Of a stretch of 59,076 nucleotides of DNA, positions 8,414 through 15,590 are shown one piece after another (position 1 is the first letter of the stretch; every line of letters starts with the position of its first letter). Location: positions 1 to 59,076 of the forward strand of contig JAZULL010000029.1 of NCBI GenBank assembly GCA_045603085.1. The letters run 5' to 3'. This DNA comes from SVQP01 sp045603085. Its GTDB lineage: Bacteria; Bacillota; Clostridia; Oscillospirales; CAG-272. The notes below the pieces were generated by a model. That model had not been told where the DNA came from, made no database searches, and saw only the letters and a program-made list of their open reading frames with translations. The translations under genes and the position numbers were made by a program.

Positions 8414-8929
8414 TTAAATCGTGAGATTTCGGGCCTCGCGCAAAGCCAGAGTGAGAGCGAGCAGGGCGGCGCGGGAGCGGATCTCGTGGCGCGGCAGATA
8501 CTCGGGGATGCAGTAGCGAACCGAGACGGTGCGCACGCGGGTGCTGACGCCGATATAGACCGTGCCCACGGGAATCTGTTCGGTGCCGCCGCCCGGACCT
8601 GCCACGCCGGTCAGCGAGACGGCGACGTCTGCACCGGTGCGCGCTCTTGCACCCTCGGCCATAGCCTTGGCAACGGGAGCGGAGACCTCGGTGTATTGCC
8701 CGATCAGCGCGGGGTCAACGCCAAGCAGATCAATTTTCATTTGGTTGGTATAGGTCACAAAGCCGCCCGCATACGCCGCGGAGCTGCCGGGAATGGCAGT
8801 CATCAGCGTGCCGACAAGACCGCCCGTGCAGGATTCGGCCGTGGCAAGGCGCAGACCGTGCTCGGAGAAATACTCCAAAACGTCAAGTGCGGGATTGGGC
8901 GTGATGAGAATGGAATTGATCTTGGGCAT
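8414..8929 (-). CDS. pncC: CinA C-terminal domain protein, nicotinamide-nucleotide amidase
   Basis: 171 residues, the length of a stand-alone PncC/CinA C-terminal domain. It deamidates NMN to nicotinate mononucleotide in NAD salvage. The family start RLATAESCTGGLVG and the block SLTGVAGPGGGTEQIPVG are intact. The start at 8929 follows GGAGGTCACT. A longer upstream frame has no ribosome binding site and runs into the promoter. The gene lacks the N-terminal COG1058 domain of full CinA. It is divergent from the radical SAM gene, with back-to-back promoters. Confidence 0.9.
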   Translation of the reverse strand: MPKINSILITPNPALDVLEYFSEHGLRLATAESCTGGLVGTLMTAIPGSSAAYAGGFVTYTNQMKIDLLGVDPALIGQYTEVSAPVAKAMAEGARARTGADVAVSLTGVAGPGGGTEQIPVGTVYIGVSTRVRTVSVRYCIPEYLPRHEIRSRAALLALTLALREARNLTI

Positions 8930-8956
8930 AGTGACCTCCAAAACGTTACTGCTCCT

Positions 8957-8985
8957 ATTATACCACAAAAATACAAGTTTGTAAA
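8957..8985 (-). promoter_or_regulatory. Promoter of pncC
   Basis: On the minus strand, TTTACA (8985-8980), a 17-bp spacer and TATAAT (8962-8957). The -35 box is one base from the -35 box of the divergent promoter at 8987. Confidence 0.72.
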
Positions 8986-8986
8986 C

Positions 8987-9015
8987 TTGACACGGCACGG
9001 TTTTTTTCGTATAAT
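8987..9015 (+). promoter_or_regulatory. Promoter of the radical SAM gene
   Basis: Perfect consensus TTGACA (8987-8992), a 17-bp spacer and TATAAT (9010-9015). Confidence 0.85.
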
Positions 9016-9045
9016 GAAAGAAATCGTATGAAAGGGGGATTTTCC

Positions 9046-9933
9046 ATGAGCAAATGTACGGCATGTCCCAGAGAATGCGGTGTTGACCGTGATGTGGGTA
9101 GGGGCTATTGCGGACAGACAGACACCTTCCGTATTGCGCGCGTCGCGCTTCATATGTGGGAGGAGCCCTGCATCAGCGGCAGTCGCGGCTCGGGCACGGT
9201 GTTTTTCTCGGGCTGTAATCTGGGCTGTGTGTTTTGCCAAAATTATCGCGTCAGCCACCGTGGGCAGGGGATAGAGATCAGCGCGGATGAGCTGATCCAA
9301 AGAATGCTTGATCTGCAGGACGCGGGTGCGCATAATATCAATCTGGTCACCCCCACGCATTTTGCCGAGCAGCTTGTACCGGTGTTGGCCAAGATCAAAC
9401 CGCAGCTGCATATCCCCATTGCCTACAATACGGGCGGCTATGAAAAGACGCAAACGCTGCAAGTCCTTGCGCCGTATATTGATATATGGATGCCGGATTT
9501 CAAATTCGGAGATCCCGAGATCGCGAAAAATTACGCGGGCGCGCCCGATTATCCCGAGATTGCCGCACGTGCCATTGCCCAGATGCACGAGCTTGCGGGG
9601 AAGGTGCAATTTGATGCGGACGGCATGATGACGCGCGGCGTGCTGGTGCGGCATTTAGTGCTGCCGGGCTGCAAGAATGACTCGATTCAGGTGCTTGACA
9701 CACTTGCGGGAATTGTGCCGATGGGAGAGATCCGCCTGAGCCTGATGAGCCAGTATACCCCCGAATTTGCCACCGACGCGCCCTACAAGAATCTGCACCG
9801 CCGCGTGACCACGCTGGAATATGACCGTGTCATGCAGCACGCAGATAAGCTGGGGTTTGAGGGGTATATGCAGAAAAGGGAATCGGCGACGGCTAAGTAC
9901 ACCCCCGTTTTCGAGGGGACGGAGAATATGTAG
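9046..9933 (+). CDS. Radical SAM protein, PflX-like
   Basis: 295 residues. The radical SAM cluster motif is CNLGCVFC (Cys57, Cys61, Cys64). An N-terminal Cys group (CTACPREC ... GYC; Cys4, 7, 11, 22) could bind a second metal centre. This matches the family annotated as putative pyruvate-formate-lyase-activating protein PflX, whose true substrate is not established. The MSKC start (9046) is preferred to the ATG at 9028 because GGGGGA sits 6 bp upstream of it. No pfl-type target gene is adjacent. The gene has its own promoter and a terminator 77 bp after the stop. Confidence 0.86.
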   Translation: MSKCTACPRECGVDRDVGRGYCGQTDTFRIARVALHMWEEPCISGSRGSGTVFFSGCNLGCVFCQNYRVSHRGQGIEISADELIQRMLDLQDAGAHNINLVTPTHFAEQLVPVLAKIKPQLHIPIAYNTGGYEKTQTLQVLAPYIDIWMPDFKFGDPEIAKNYAGAPDYPEIAARAIAQMHELAGKVQFDADGMMTRGVLVRHLVLPGCKNDSIQVLDTLAGIVPMGEIRLSLMSQYTPEFATDAPYKNLHRRVTTLEYDRVMQHADKLGFEGYMQKRESATAKYTPVFEGTENM

Positions 9934-10009
9934 TAGATTTTCGTAGGGCGGCATCATGGTCTTAAAGATTCCCATATCGGGCAACCAACCATACCGGATG
10001 CGCGCCACA

Positions 10010-10040
10010 AAGCCTTCCCCAGCGGGGCAAGGCTTTTTTG
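10010..10040 (+). terminator. Intrinsic terminator
   Basis: The stem AAGCCTTCCCC with GGGGCAAGGCTT (one bulge), loop AGC, ends in a T-run. It closes the radical SAM transcript. The stretch 9934-10009 before it shows no gene. Confidence 0.8.
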
Positions 10041-10110
10041 CGATCCGTGTCGTTTGGTCATCCAATACGGTTAATCACCCAACAGGCGACCTTTCGCGAA
10101 ATCTGCGTTG

Positions 10111-10139
10111 TTGATTTTTCATATTTCGGTTGCTATAAT
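10111..10139 (+). promoter_or_regulatory. Promoter of second XRE/TPR regulator
   Basis: TTGATT (10111-10116), a 17-bp spacer and TATAAT (10134-10139), 32 bp before the ATG. Confidence 0.75.
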
Positions 10140-10171
10140 GAATTCATAAGACACCGAAAGGAGATTTAATC

Positions 10172-11215
10172 ATGGAAATAGGAAGTAAGATCAAGCAACT
10201 CAGAGGCAAGGCGGGCTTGACGCAGGAGCAGCTGGCGGGCAAGCTTGGCATCAGCGCGCAGTCGGTCTCCAAATGGGAGACGGGTGTCACCATGCCCGAC
10301 GTGGCACTCTTGCCGCTGCTGGCAGGGGAGCTTGGCGTGAGCATTGATGAGCTTTTTGACCTGACCGTGGAGCAAAAGCTGCACCGCATTGAGCGCGGCA
10401 TTGACGTGCTGACCGAATTTTCTCCCGAGGTGTTCGCACAGCATGAGGAATTTCTGTTGCATCAGCTGGACGAGCACCCCGACAGAACACTCATTTTAGA
10501 GCATCTTTCCCGTCTGTACCATTTCCGCATGGAGGCCGATGCAAGACGGGTGAGCAAATATGCCCGGGAGGCTATGCTGAGAGCACCCGAGAGAAAGTGC
10601 TGTCAATGGATGCTGCAGATGTCCGAGGGCGGTGTCGCATGGGATTGGAACGTGGCCAATCACGCGCATGTCATTGATTTTTTCAAGCAAGTGATCGAGA
10701 GCGACAAGGGAACACCCAAGTCCCCCATGCCGTATTTCTATATCATCGACAATCTGATCGCGGATCACCGCACTGCCGAGGCGACACATTATCTGGATAT
10801 CTATCAGACCCTACCTGCGCACAGACCCTTTATGGTCCCCGTATACCGCGCGCACATTGCGCTTGCCGAATACGACGTGCAGAGGGCTGACTCCATTATG
10901 GCTGAGGCGGAGGGGTATTTCGGCTCGGATTTCGGCTTTTTGTTTGAGAGTGCACAGTACCACGCGCGCAAGGGCGACTACCAAAAGGCTATCACTTATT
11001 ACGAGGCTTCGTGGGAAAAGGACACCGAAAAGCCGCGCTATACCGACACGCTGGACGCCATCTGCATCATTTACGAAATTCTCGGCGACAAGAAAAAGGC
11101 CGCCGAGACCTACGACCGCTTGATCGAATGCCTGACAGAAGAATGGGGATATAGCAAGGACGATGCACCCGTGACGGAGGCGCAAAAAAGAAAAAGCCAA
11201 GCCTTGCAGGCTTAA
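10172..11215 (+). CDS. XRE-family transcriptional regulator with TPR-like domain
   Basis: 347 residues. The N-terminal Cro/CI-type helix-turn-helix is very clear (LTQEQLAGKLGISAQSVSKWE, about residues 16-37). The long helical C-terminal part has TPR-like pairs, for example FLFESAQYHARKGDYQKAIT near residue 255. The overall plan is that of the regulator at 2028, but the sequences are not close. It is monocistronic, with its own promoter and terminator and AAAGGAG before the ATG. Targets are unknown. The convergent gene is the sensory-rhodopsin-transducer homologue. Confidence 0.87.
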   Translation: MEIGSKIKQLRGKAGLTQEQLAGKLGISAQSVSKWETGVTMPDVALLPLLAGELGVSIDELFDLTVEQKLHRIERGIDVLTEFSPEVFAQHEEFLLHQLDEHPDRTLILEHLSRLYHFRMEADARRVSKYAREAMLRAPERKCCQWMLQMSEGGVAWDWNVANHAHVIDFFKQVIESDKGTPKSPMPYFYIIDNLIADHRTAEATHYLDIYQTLPAHRPFMVPVYRAHIALAEYDVQRADSIMAEAEGYFGSDFGFLFESAQYHARKGDYQKAITYYEASWEKDTEKPRYTDTLDAICIIYEILGDKKKAAETYDRLIECLTEEWGYSKDDAPVTEAQKRKSQALQA

Positions 11216-11221
11216 CGCAAA

Positions 11222-11256
11222 CAAAAAACCGCGAGCGTTGCTCGTGTTTTTTTTGT
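11222..11256. terminator. Bidirectional terminator
   Basis: The hairpin around GCGAGC / GCTCGT (loop GTT at 11237-11239) is flanked by an A6 run and a T8 run, between convergent genes. Confidence 0.75.
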
Positions 11257-11263
11257 GTCATGA

Positions 11264-11620
11264 TCAATATGCAATCGTGGTCATCAGCGCGTATTCGGGC
11301 TGGGAAACGTCCAGTCTGGACGCCTGCGCCACGATGGGCTGGTCGCTCTCTACAAGCACTGCGTAGGGCTTGTTGCGGGGGATGGGCTGGCCGTTGTCGG
11401 CAACCATTTTGTCAAGTCTGATGTGATTGGTGCGGTTATTCTCGCAAACGGCGTGCAAGCCGGTCAGGGGCTCCTGATCCTCGAAATAAATGGTCAGATC
11501 AATGTGCGCGGTCTTGCCCGAAATGTTGAGCACGCAAACAGCCTCGTGGCTGACGAATTCGCCCTTGACCGTGTCGCTCATATAGCCGTCGGGAATCATC
11601 CAAACGTTCTTTCCGTACAT
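11264..11620 (-). CDS. Sensory rhodopsin transducer-like protein (ASRT family)
   Basis: 118 residues. The whole length resembles the Anabaena sensory rhodopsin transducer: an N-terminal WMIPDGY, the block FVSHEAVCVLN, then TIYFEDQEP, NNRTNHIRLD, VLVESDQPIVAQ and ASRLDVSQPEYALMTTIAY. In Anabaena this soluble all-beta tetramer couples rhodopsin to signalling. The family also occurs widely in bacteria without rhodopsin and is suspected to bind small molecules or carbohydrates. No rhodopsin or transporter is adjacent. The start has a GGAGAT site. The promoter at 11657-11685 is a near-perfect sigma-A type. Confidence 0.85.
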   Translation of the reverse strand: MYGKNVWMIPDGYMSDTVKGEFVSHEAVCVLNISGKTAHIDLTIYFEDQEPLTGLHAVCENNRTNHIRLDKMVADNGQPIPRNKPYAVLVESDQPIVAQASRLDVSQPEYALMTTIAY

Positions 11621-11656
11621 CTGATATCTCCTTATGTATCAAAGATTTATACGTTC

Positions 11657-11685
11657 AGTATATCACACGTCCCCCTTGTTGTCAA
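11657..11685 (-). promoter_or_regulatory. Promoter of the ASRT-like gene
   Basis: On the minus strand, TTGACA (11685-11680), a 17-bp spacer and TATACT (11662-11657). It lies just after the stop of the upstream LRR gene, so the two genes have separate promoters. Confidence 0.82.
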
Positions 11686-11688
11686 GCA

Positions 11689-12486
11689 TTATTTGCCCGA
11701 GTCGCGGCAGGTCACCGATGCGGCGTTGAGGCTGTAATTCATCGAGCCGATGGCTATGCGCGACCATGCATCCTGCGTGCCGCCGTAGCGGACGGTCTTG
11801 AGCGACTTGCATCCATAGAATGCCATGTCCTCGATCTTGGTCACTTCTGCGGGAATGCTGACCGAGGATGCGCCCGCGCCTGCAGGGTAGTGCACCAGCG
11901 TCTTGCCGTCCGCGGTGTAAAGCACGCCGCCGATGTCCTTATAGGATGCATTCTGCGCGCTGACCGTGACGTACACAAGGCTTGTGCATCCGCCAAAGGC
12001 CAAGTGCCCGATTGTGTTGACCGTGGCGGGGATCTGTACCACGGTAATGGTGGTGCAGTTGTAGAACGCCTGCGCGCCAATGGCGGTCACCTTGTCGCCT
12101 GCGGGGCTGGTGGCGGGAATGACCACGCAGATGTCGCGGCATGCGCCAAGGCCTGTCAGCGTGCAGGTGCCGTTGCCGTTTGAGGTAAAGGTCAGCCCCG
12201 TGCTGTCGGTGGTCTGGTTATTGCTGTTCCCGGGATTTGTGTTGTCGGGAAGGACGACCACGGGCTGGGTCTGCTGTTCGGTGTTGGGCGGAACGTAATT
12301 GTTATTGTTGTCGCCGTACTGATTACCGGGGTTTTGATCCTGATAGCCGCCCTGCATGTCAAGCGTGGTGACCTCTTCGCTCCCACCTTGTTGTTGCTCG
12401 GTATTTTGGTCCTTGCAGGCGACAATGCTCAGCATCATGACGCCCACCAAGGCAAATACCAGTGTTTTTGTCCATTTTTGTTTCAT
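11689..12486 (-). CDS. BspA-type leucine-rich-repeat lipoprotein
   Basis: 265 residues. The signal peptide ends in lipobox SIVAC (Cys24). A low-complexity Gln/Asn/Gly/Thr linker (about residues 28-90) spans the wall. The C-terminal region carries LRR_5/BspA repeats with the recurring pattern of IPATVNTIGHLAFGGCTSL and IPAEVTKIEDMAFYGCKSL, probably four or five copies. BspA-type proteins act in surface adhesion or carbohydrate contact. GGAGGTACGTTC precedes the ATG. The gene is monocistronic on the minus strand. Confidence 0.88.
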   Translation of the reverse strand: MKQKWTKTLVFALVGVMMLSIVACKDQNTEQQQGGSEEVTTLDMQGGYQDQNPGNQYGDNNNNYVPPNTEQQTQPVVVLPDNTNPGNSNNQTTDSTGLTFTSNGNGTCTLTGLGACRDICVVIPATSPAGDKVTAIGAQAFYNCTTITVVQIPATVNTIGHLAFGGCTSLVYVTVSAQNASYKDIGGVLYTADGKTLVHYPAGAGASSVSIPAEVTKIEDMAFYGCKSLKTVRYGGTQDAWSRIAIGSMNYSLNAASVTCRDSGK

Positions 12487-12517
12487 GAACGTACCTCCTT
12501 TTTTTGATTGCTCCTTG

Positions 12518-12546
12518 ATTATAGCAACCCTTATGCATCAAGTCAA
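12518..12546 (-). promoter_or_regulatory. Promoter of the LRR lipoprotein gene
   Basis: On the minus strand, TTGACT (12546-12541), a 17-bp spacer and TATAAT (12523-12518). The remainder of the gap, 12547-12715, shows no gene or clear signal. Confidence 0.78.
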
Positions 12547-12715
12547 AGCTTTTCGCACGACGTACTTCGCCACGCGTCCCTGCGATGTGACCGCCCATGC
12601 GTCCCTTTGTGCGCATGTGACCTTTTATGCTACGAAAAATCGTTCGACAGCATTCGCATGGCGGTGGTTTTGTTGTGTCAGGGTTGATCACAAAACCATT
12701 CAGTCAAACGCTCTA

Positions 12716-12964
12716 ATCAGAAAGAGAGAACAATTTGGTTTATAGCCGAAATGTTCTCTCTTTTTTTGTTTTTAGTTTGGAGTTATGAAGCTCGCGGTGC
12801 TCACCGCTATGAGTTTGCTATCGCAAACGTTATGATATGATTGCCTTTGTAACCTTCAGCTTGGCGAAGCCAATCATAACTATGCAAGGCATATCATAAC
12901 TCATAACTTGCCCGTAAGGGCAATCATAACTCAGCGTGATACTCCGCTCGGAGTATCGCGCTGA
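12716..12964. repeat. Nested-palindrome element, copy 1
   Basis: The element starts with a terminator-like hairpin (12-bp stem, 12721-12732 with 12752-12763, then T-run). A chain of small hairpins follows: GCGGTG/CACCGC at 12794-12807, GTTTGC/GCAAAC at 12813-12828, TATGC/GCATA at 12881-12893, TTGCCC/GGGCAA at 12908-12923. The hairpins are separated by GTTATGA in the left half (12782, 12829) and its complement TCATAAC in the right half (12874, 12894, 12901, 12924). It closes with a 15-bp hairpin (12932-12946 with 12949-12963) around GTGATACTCC. It lies in a 590-bp gap with no open reading frame of merit. The layout is shared with 36601-36866. Confidence 0.8.
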
Positions 12965-13015
12965 GCCGCGGGGCTCATTTTATAGTCAACAGCTCGTGTC
13001 GGGCGGCCTTTCGTA

Positions 13016-13044
13016 TTGACACCGTGGAGAAAATATGATATAAT
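13016..13044 (+). promoter_or_regulatory. Promoter of dus
   Basis: Perfect consensus TTGACA (13016-13021), a 17-bp spacer and TATAAT (13039-13044). Confidence 0.85.
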
Positions 13045-13077
13045 TGTTCTACTTATGCAAAAGAAAGGAGAGGGCTT

Positions 13078-14100
13078 GTGAAGATCGCCGGAATTGAACT
13101 TAAGCACGGTTTATTTTTAGCCCCCATGGCGGGTGCGACCGATCGTGCCTTCCGCCGTGTGTGCCGCGAGCGCGGTGCGGAATTTACCGTCAGCGAAATG
13201 GTTTCGGCCAAGGCCTTGTGCTTTGAGCAGCTCAGTCCCAAGTTCGCAACCCGCTCCAAAAGTGCCCCCTTGGCCTGCGTGCTGGCCGAGGAGAATCCCA
13301 TGGCGGTTCAGCTGTTCGGGCACGAGCCCGAGCTGATGGCTAAGGCCGCCCGCATGATTGTAGAGTGCGACTATATGGGGTGTCAGAGCGAGGTGCCGCC
13401 CGTGGCCATTGACATCAATATGGGCTGTCCCGTCAACAAGGTGGTGGCAAACGGCGAGGGAAGTGCACTGATGAAGGATATCCCTTTGGCTACAAGGATC
13501 ATCGAATCCGTGGTTAAGGCTGTTGACCTGCCCGTGACAGTCAAAATGCGTGCGGGCTGGGATAAGGACAGCATCAATGCGCCCGAGCTTGCCCGCGCGG
13601 CAGAGGCGGTGGGGGCAAAGGCTGTTTTCGTTCATTGCAGAACGCGCAAGCAGATGTACGCACCCGGGGCTGATCCCGAGATCGTGCGGCTGGTCAAGCA
13701 GAGTGTGAGCATCCCCGTCATCGGCAACGGTGATATTTATACGCCCGAGGATGCCGTGCGCATGATCCGGGAGACCGGCTGTGACGGCGTTATGATCGGT
13801 CGCGGGGCGTTGGGCAACCCGTGGATCTTTTCTCAGACCGCGGCGCTGCTTGAGGGCAGAGAATACACCCTGCCCACCATTCATGACAGATTTGATACCG
13901 CCATTGCGCAGATTCGCGCCATGGTGGCGCAAAAGGGAGATCGCGTTGGCATGGCGGAGGCCAAAAAGCACGCGGCATGGTACGTGCGCGACGTGCGCTA
14001 CGCAGCCCTGACTCGCGATAAGATCATGCAGGCAGAGAGCCCCGACGACATCCGCGCGGTATACGACGAGCTGATTGCCATGCAAAAGGATCAGGAATAA
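13078..14100 (+). CDS. dus: tRNA-dihydrouridine synthase, DusB-like
   Basis: Flavoenzyme that reduces specific uridines of tRNA to dihydrouridine. 340 residues, starting at a GTG behind AAAGGAGAGG. Visible motifs are LAPMAGATDRAFR at the N-terminus, the catalytic Cys117 in DINMGCPVNK, the FMN phosphate-binding blocks IPVIGNGDI and GRGALGNPW, and the helical C-terminal domain. The gene has its own consensus promoter and lies 32 bp before the ECF sigma gene, so they may be co-transcribed. Confidence 0.93.
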   Translation: MKIAGIELKHGLFLAPMAGATDRAFRRVCRERGAEFTVSEMVSAKALCFEQLSPKFATRSKSAPLACVLAEENPMAVQLFGHEPELMAKAARMIVECDYMGCQSEVPPVAIDINMGCPVNKVVANGEGSALMKDIPLATRIIESVVKAVDLPVTVKMRAGWDKDSINAPELARAAEAVGAKAVFVHCRTRKQMYAPGADPEIVRLVKQSVSIPVIGNGDIYTPEDAVRMIRETGCDGVMIGRGALGNPWIFSQTAALLEGREYTLPTIHDRFDTAIAQIRAMVAQKGDRVGMAEAKKHAAWYVRDVRYAALTRDKIMQAESPDDIRAVYDELIAMQKDQE

Positions 14101-14132
14101 TACGGAATACATAAAAGAGGAGGTGAACGCAA

Positions 14133-14711
14133 ATGTCCGAGCAGATGCATCGCGAATGGATGCAAAGGGCTAAGTGTGGGGACGAGCATGCGTTCACCTG
14201 TCTTGTAAAGGCCTATCAGGATAAGGTCTATAGCATGGCCTTTTATATGACAAAGAACCGTCAGGATGCCGAGGACGTTACCCAAGAGGTGTTCTTAAAG
14301 GTGTGGCGGTCGCTGGACACCTACCGCGAGGAGGCCTCGCCGGGGGTGTGGATCATGCAGATCGCCAAGAACGCCTGCTTTGATTATCTGCGAGGGCGCA
14401 AGCGAGCCGAGACCGAGCCGCTTTACGAGGTATACGACGGAGAGCAGGTCGAGCGGCCTTTAGCCGACGAGGACGTACAAAGCAATCCCGCCGCGGCCGC
14501 GGTGCAGGACGAGCGACGGCAGGCGGTGGCAAGGGCGATCATGCAATTGCCGCCAGAGCACCGCGAGGTGCTGGTCCTGCGGTATATTGACGGACTTAGC
14601 TACGAGCAGATGGCAAAGGTTTTGAAAGAGCGGCAGGGTACGGTCAAGTCAAGGCTGTGGCGTGCCAAAAAATCCTTGAAAAATATTTTGGAAAACGGGA
14701 ACTTTTTTTGA
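14133..14711 (+). CDS. ECF-type RNA polymerase sigma factor
   Basis: 192 residues with only sigma regions 2 and 4. Region 2 includes KNRQDAEDVTQEVFLKVW and region 4 LPPEHREVLVLRYIDGLSYEQMA, followed by GTVKSRLWRAKKSLK, which contacts the -35 element. AGGAGG precedes the ATG. The next gene encodes a zinc anti-sigma factor, so this sigma is probably held inactive at the membrane until an envelope signal. A candidate cognate promoter (AAC-N16-CGTCTA) overlaps its 3' end, and a second lies at 5809-5834. Confidence 0.93.
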   Translation: MSEQMHREWMQRAKCGDEHAFTCLVKAYQDKVYSMAFYMTKNRQDAEDVTQEVFLKVWRSLDTYREEASPGVWIMQIAKNACFDYLRGRKRAETEPLYEVYDGEQVERPLADEDVQSNPAAAAVQDERRQAVARAIMQLPPEHREVLVLRYIDGLSYEQMAKVLKERQGTVKSRLWRAKKSLKNILENGNFF

Positions 14712-14724
14712 TTATTTGCGTCTA
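14700..14724 (+). promoter_or_regulatory. Candidate ECF-sigma promoter ahead of the anti-sigma gene
   Basis: GGGAAC (AAC at 14700-14702), a 16-bp spacer and CGTCTA (14719-14724). It resembles known ECF promoters of the AAC...CGTC type and is placed for feedback expression of the anti-sigma factor above the level set by read-through. Confidence 0.55.
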
Positions 14725-14753
14725 TAGTAATAGAAAAGGAGGTGAGATATTCC

Positions 14754-15590
14754 ATGCGCTGTGAAAACATCGAAAAGTTAATAGCCGCTTATGCCGACGG
14801 CGAGCTTGAGGGTGTGCAGAAGGACTTTGTCAAGGCACATATTGAAAGCTGTCCGCACTGTGCAGAGCTGTACAGAGAATATCTCGCCCTGAACGATGCG
14901 CTCTGTGCATCTGCCGAGCGCGCACCCGACGACCTTTGCGATAAGGTCATGGCGGCCGTCCGTGAGGAAAAGGCCGCACCTGCCGCCCGGTCGCGCGGCA
15001 TACTCCTTGGCAGAGCCGCTACATGGATGGGCGTCGGCGTTGCCGCTGTGCTGTGCGTCAGCGTGGCCACCACCGCACTTGTCCGACACATGGCGGAGAA
15101 TGCAGGGGACGACATTGAGATCGGGACGTCCGCCGGGGACCGTGCTCCCGAGGCAGAGGGCACGACTGCGGACGCAGACGTAACGTATGAGAATATATTT
15201 GAGGAAAACGTCCAACCCGAGCAGACAACGCAGGATGACCAAAACTTCTATGAGTCCACCGCCGCACCCTCCGATGCTCCGATTGACACGGAGCAGTCAC
15301 CCGAGGACGCATATCCCGAGGCTACCATGCCCGAGGACGGCGAAGTGGAATCCGTGCCCGAGACTGCGGCTCCCGAGCAGGAGCCCGACAGGGAGGAGCA
15401 GACCGAGAGTGATGTGACCCGGGCTCCTGCGGATACCGATACCGTTACGCAACCTGAAACTGATGCGACTCCTGCGCCCGAGAACGCCCCGCGGGGCTGG
15501 TTTGGCCGCATGCTGGAAGCCGTCGGAGATTTCTTTGTGCAGATCTTTGAGGCTGTCGTGTCGCTGTTTGGAGGTAAGAGCCGTGGATGA
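14754..15590 (+). CDS. Zinc-finger anti-sigma factor with long acidic ectodomain
   Basis: 278 residues from the ATG at 14754, chosen because AGGAGGTGAG precedes it. The N-terminal ZAS domain has Cys3 and the motif His29-x3-Cys33-x2-Cys36 and should bind the sigma factor encoded just upstream. One membrane helix (about residues 92-110) follows. Outside is a disordered region of about 130 residues rich in Glu, Asp, Pro and Thr. The protein ends in an amphipathic hydrophobic helix (GWFGRMLEAVGDFFVQIFEA). Signal-triggered proteolysis or conformational release is the usual mechanism for this class. No site-1 protease gene is nearby. Confidence 0.9.
   Translation: MRCENIEKLIAAYADGELEGVQKDFVKAHIESCPHCAELYREYLALNDALCASAERAPDDLCDKVMAAVREEKAAPAARSRGILLGRAATWMGVGVAAVLCVSVATTALVRHMAENAGDDIEIGTSAGDRAPEAEGTTADADVTYENIFEENVQPEQTTQDDQNFYESTAAPSDAPIDTEQSPEDAYPEATMPEDGEVESVPETAAPEQEPDREEQTESDVTRAPADTDTVTQPETDATPAPENAPRGWFGRMLEAVGDFFVQIFEAVVSLFGGKSRG

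Noticed and set aside
9934..10009. Small RNA or gene in the gap after the radical SAM gene
   Set aside because: No open frame with a ribosome site and no promoter. It is only the distance to the terminator at 10010.
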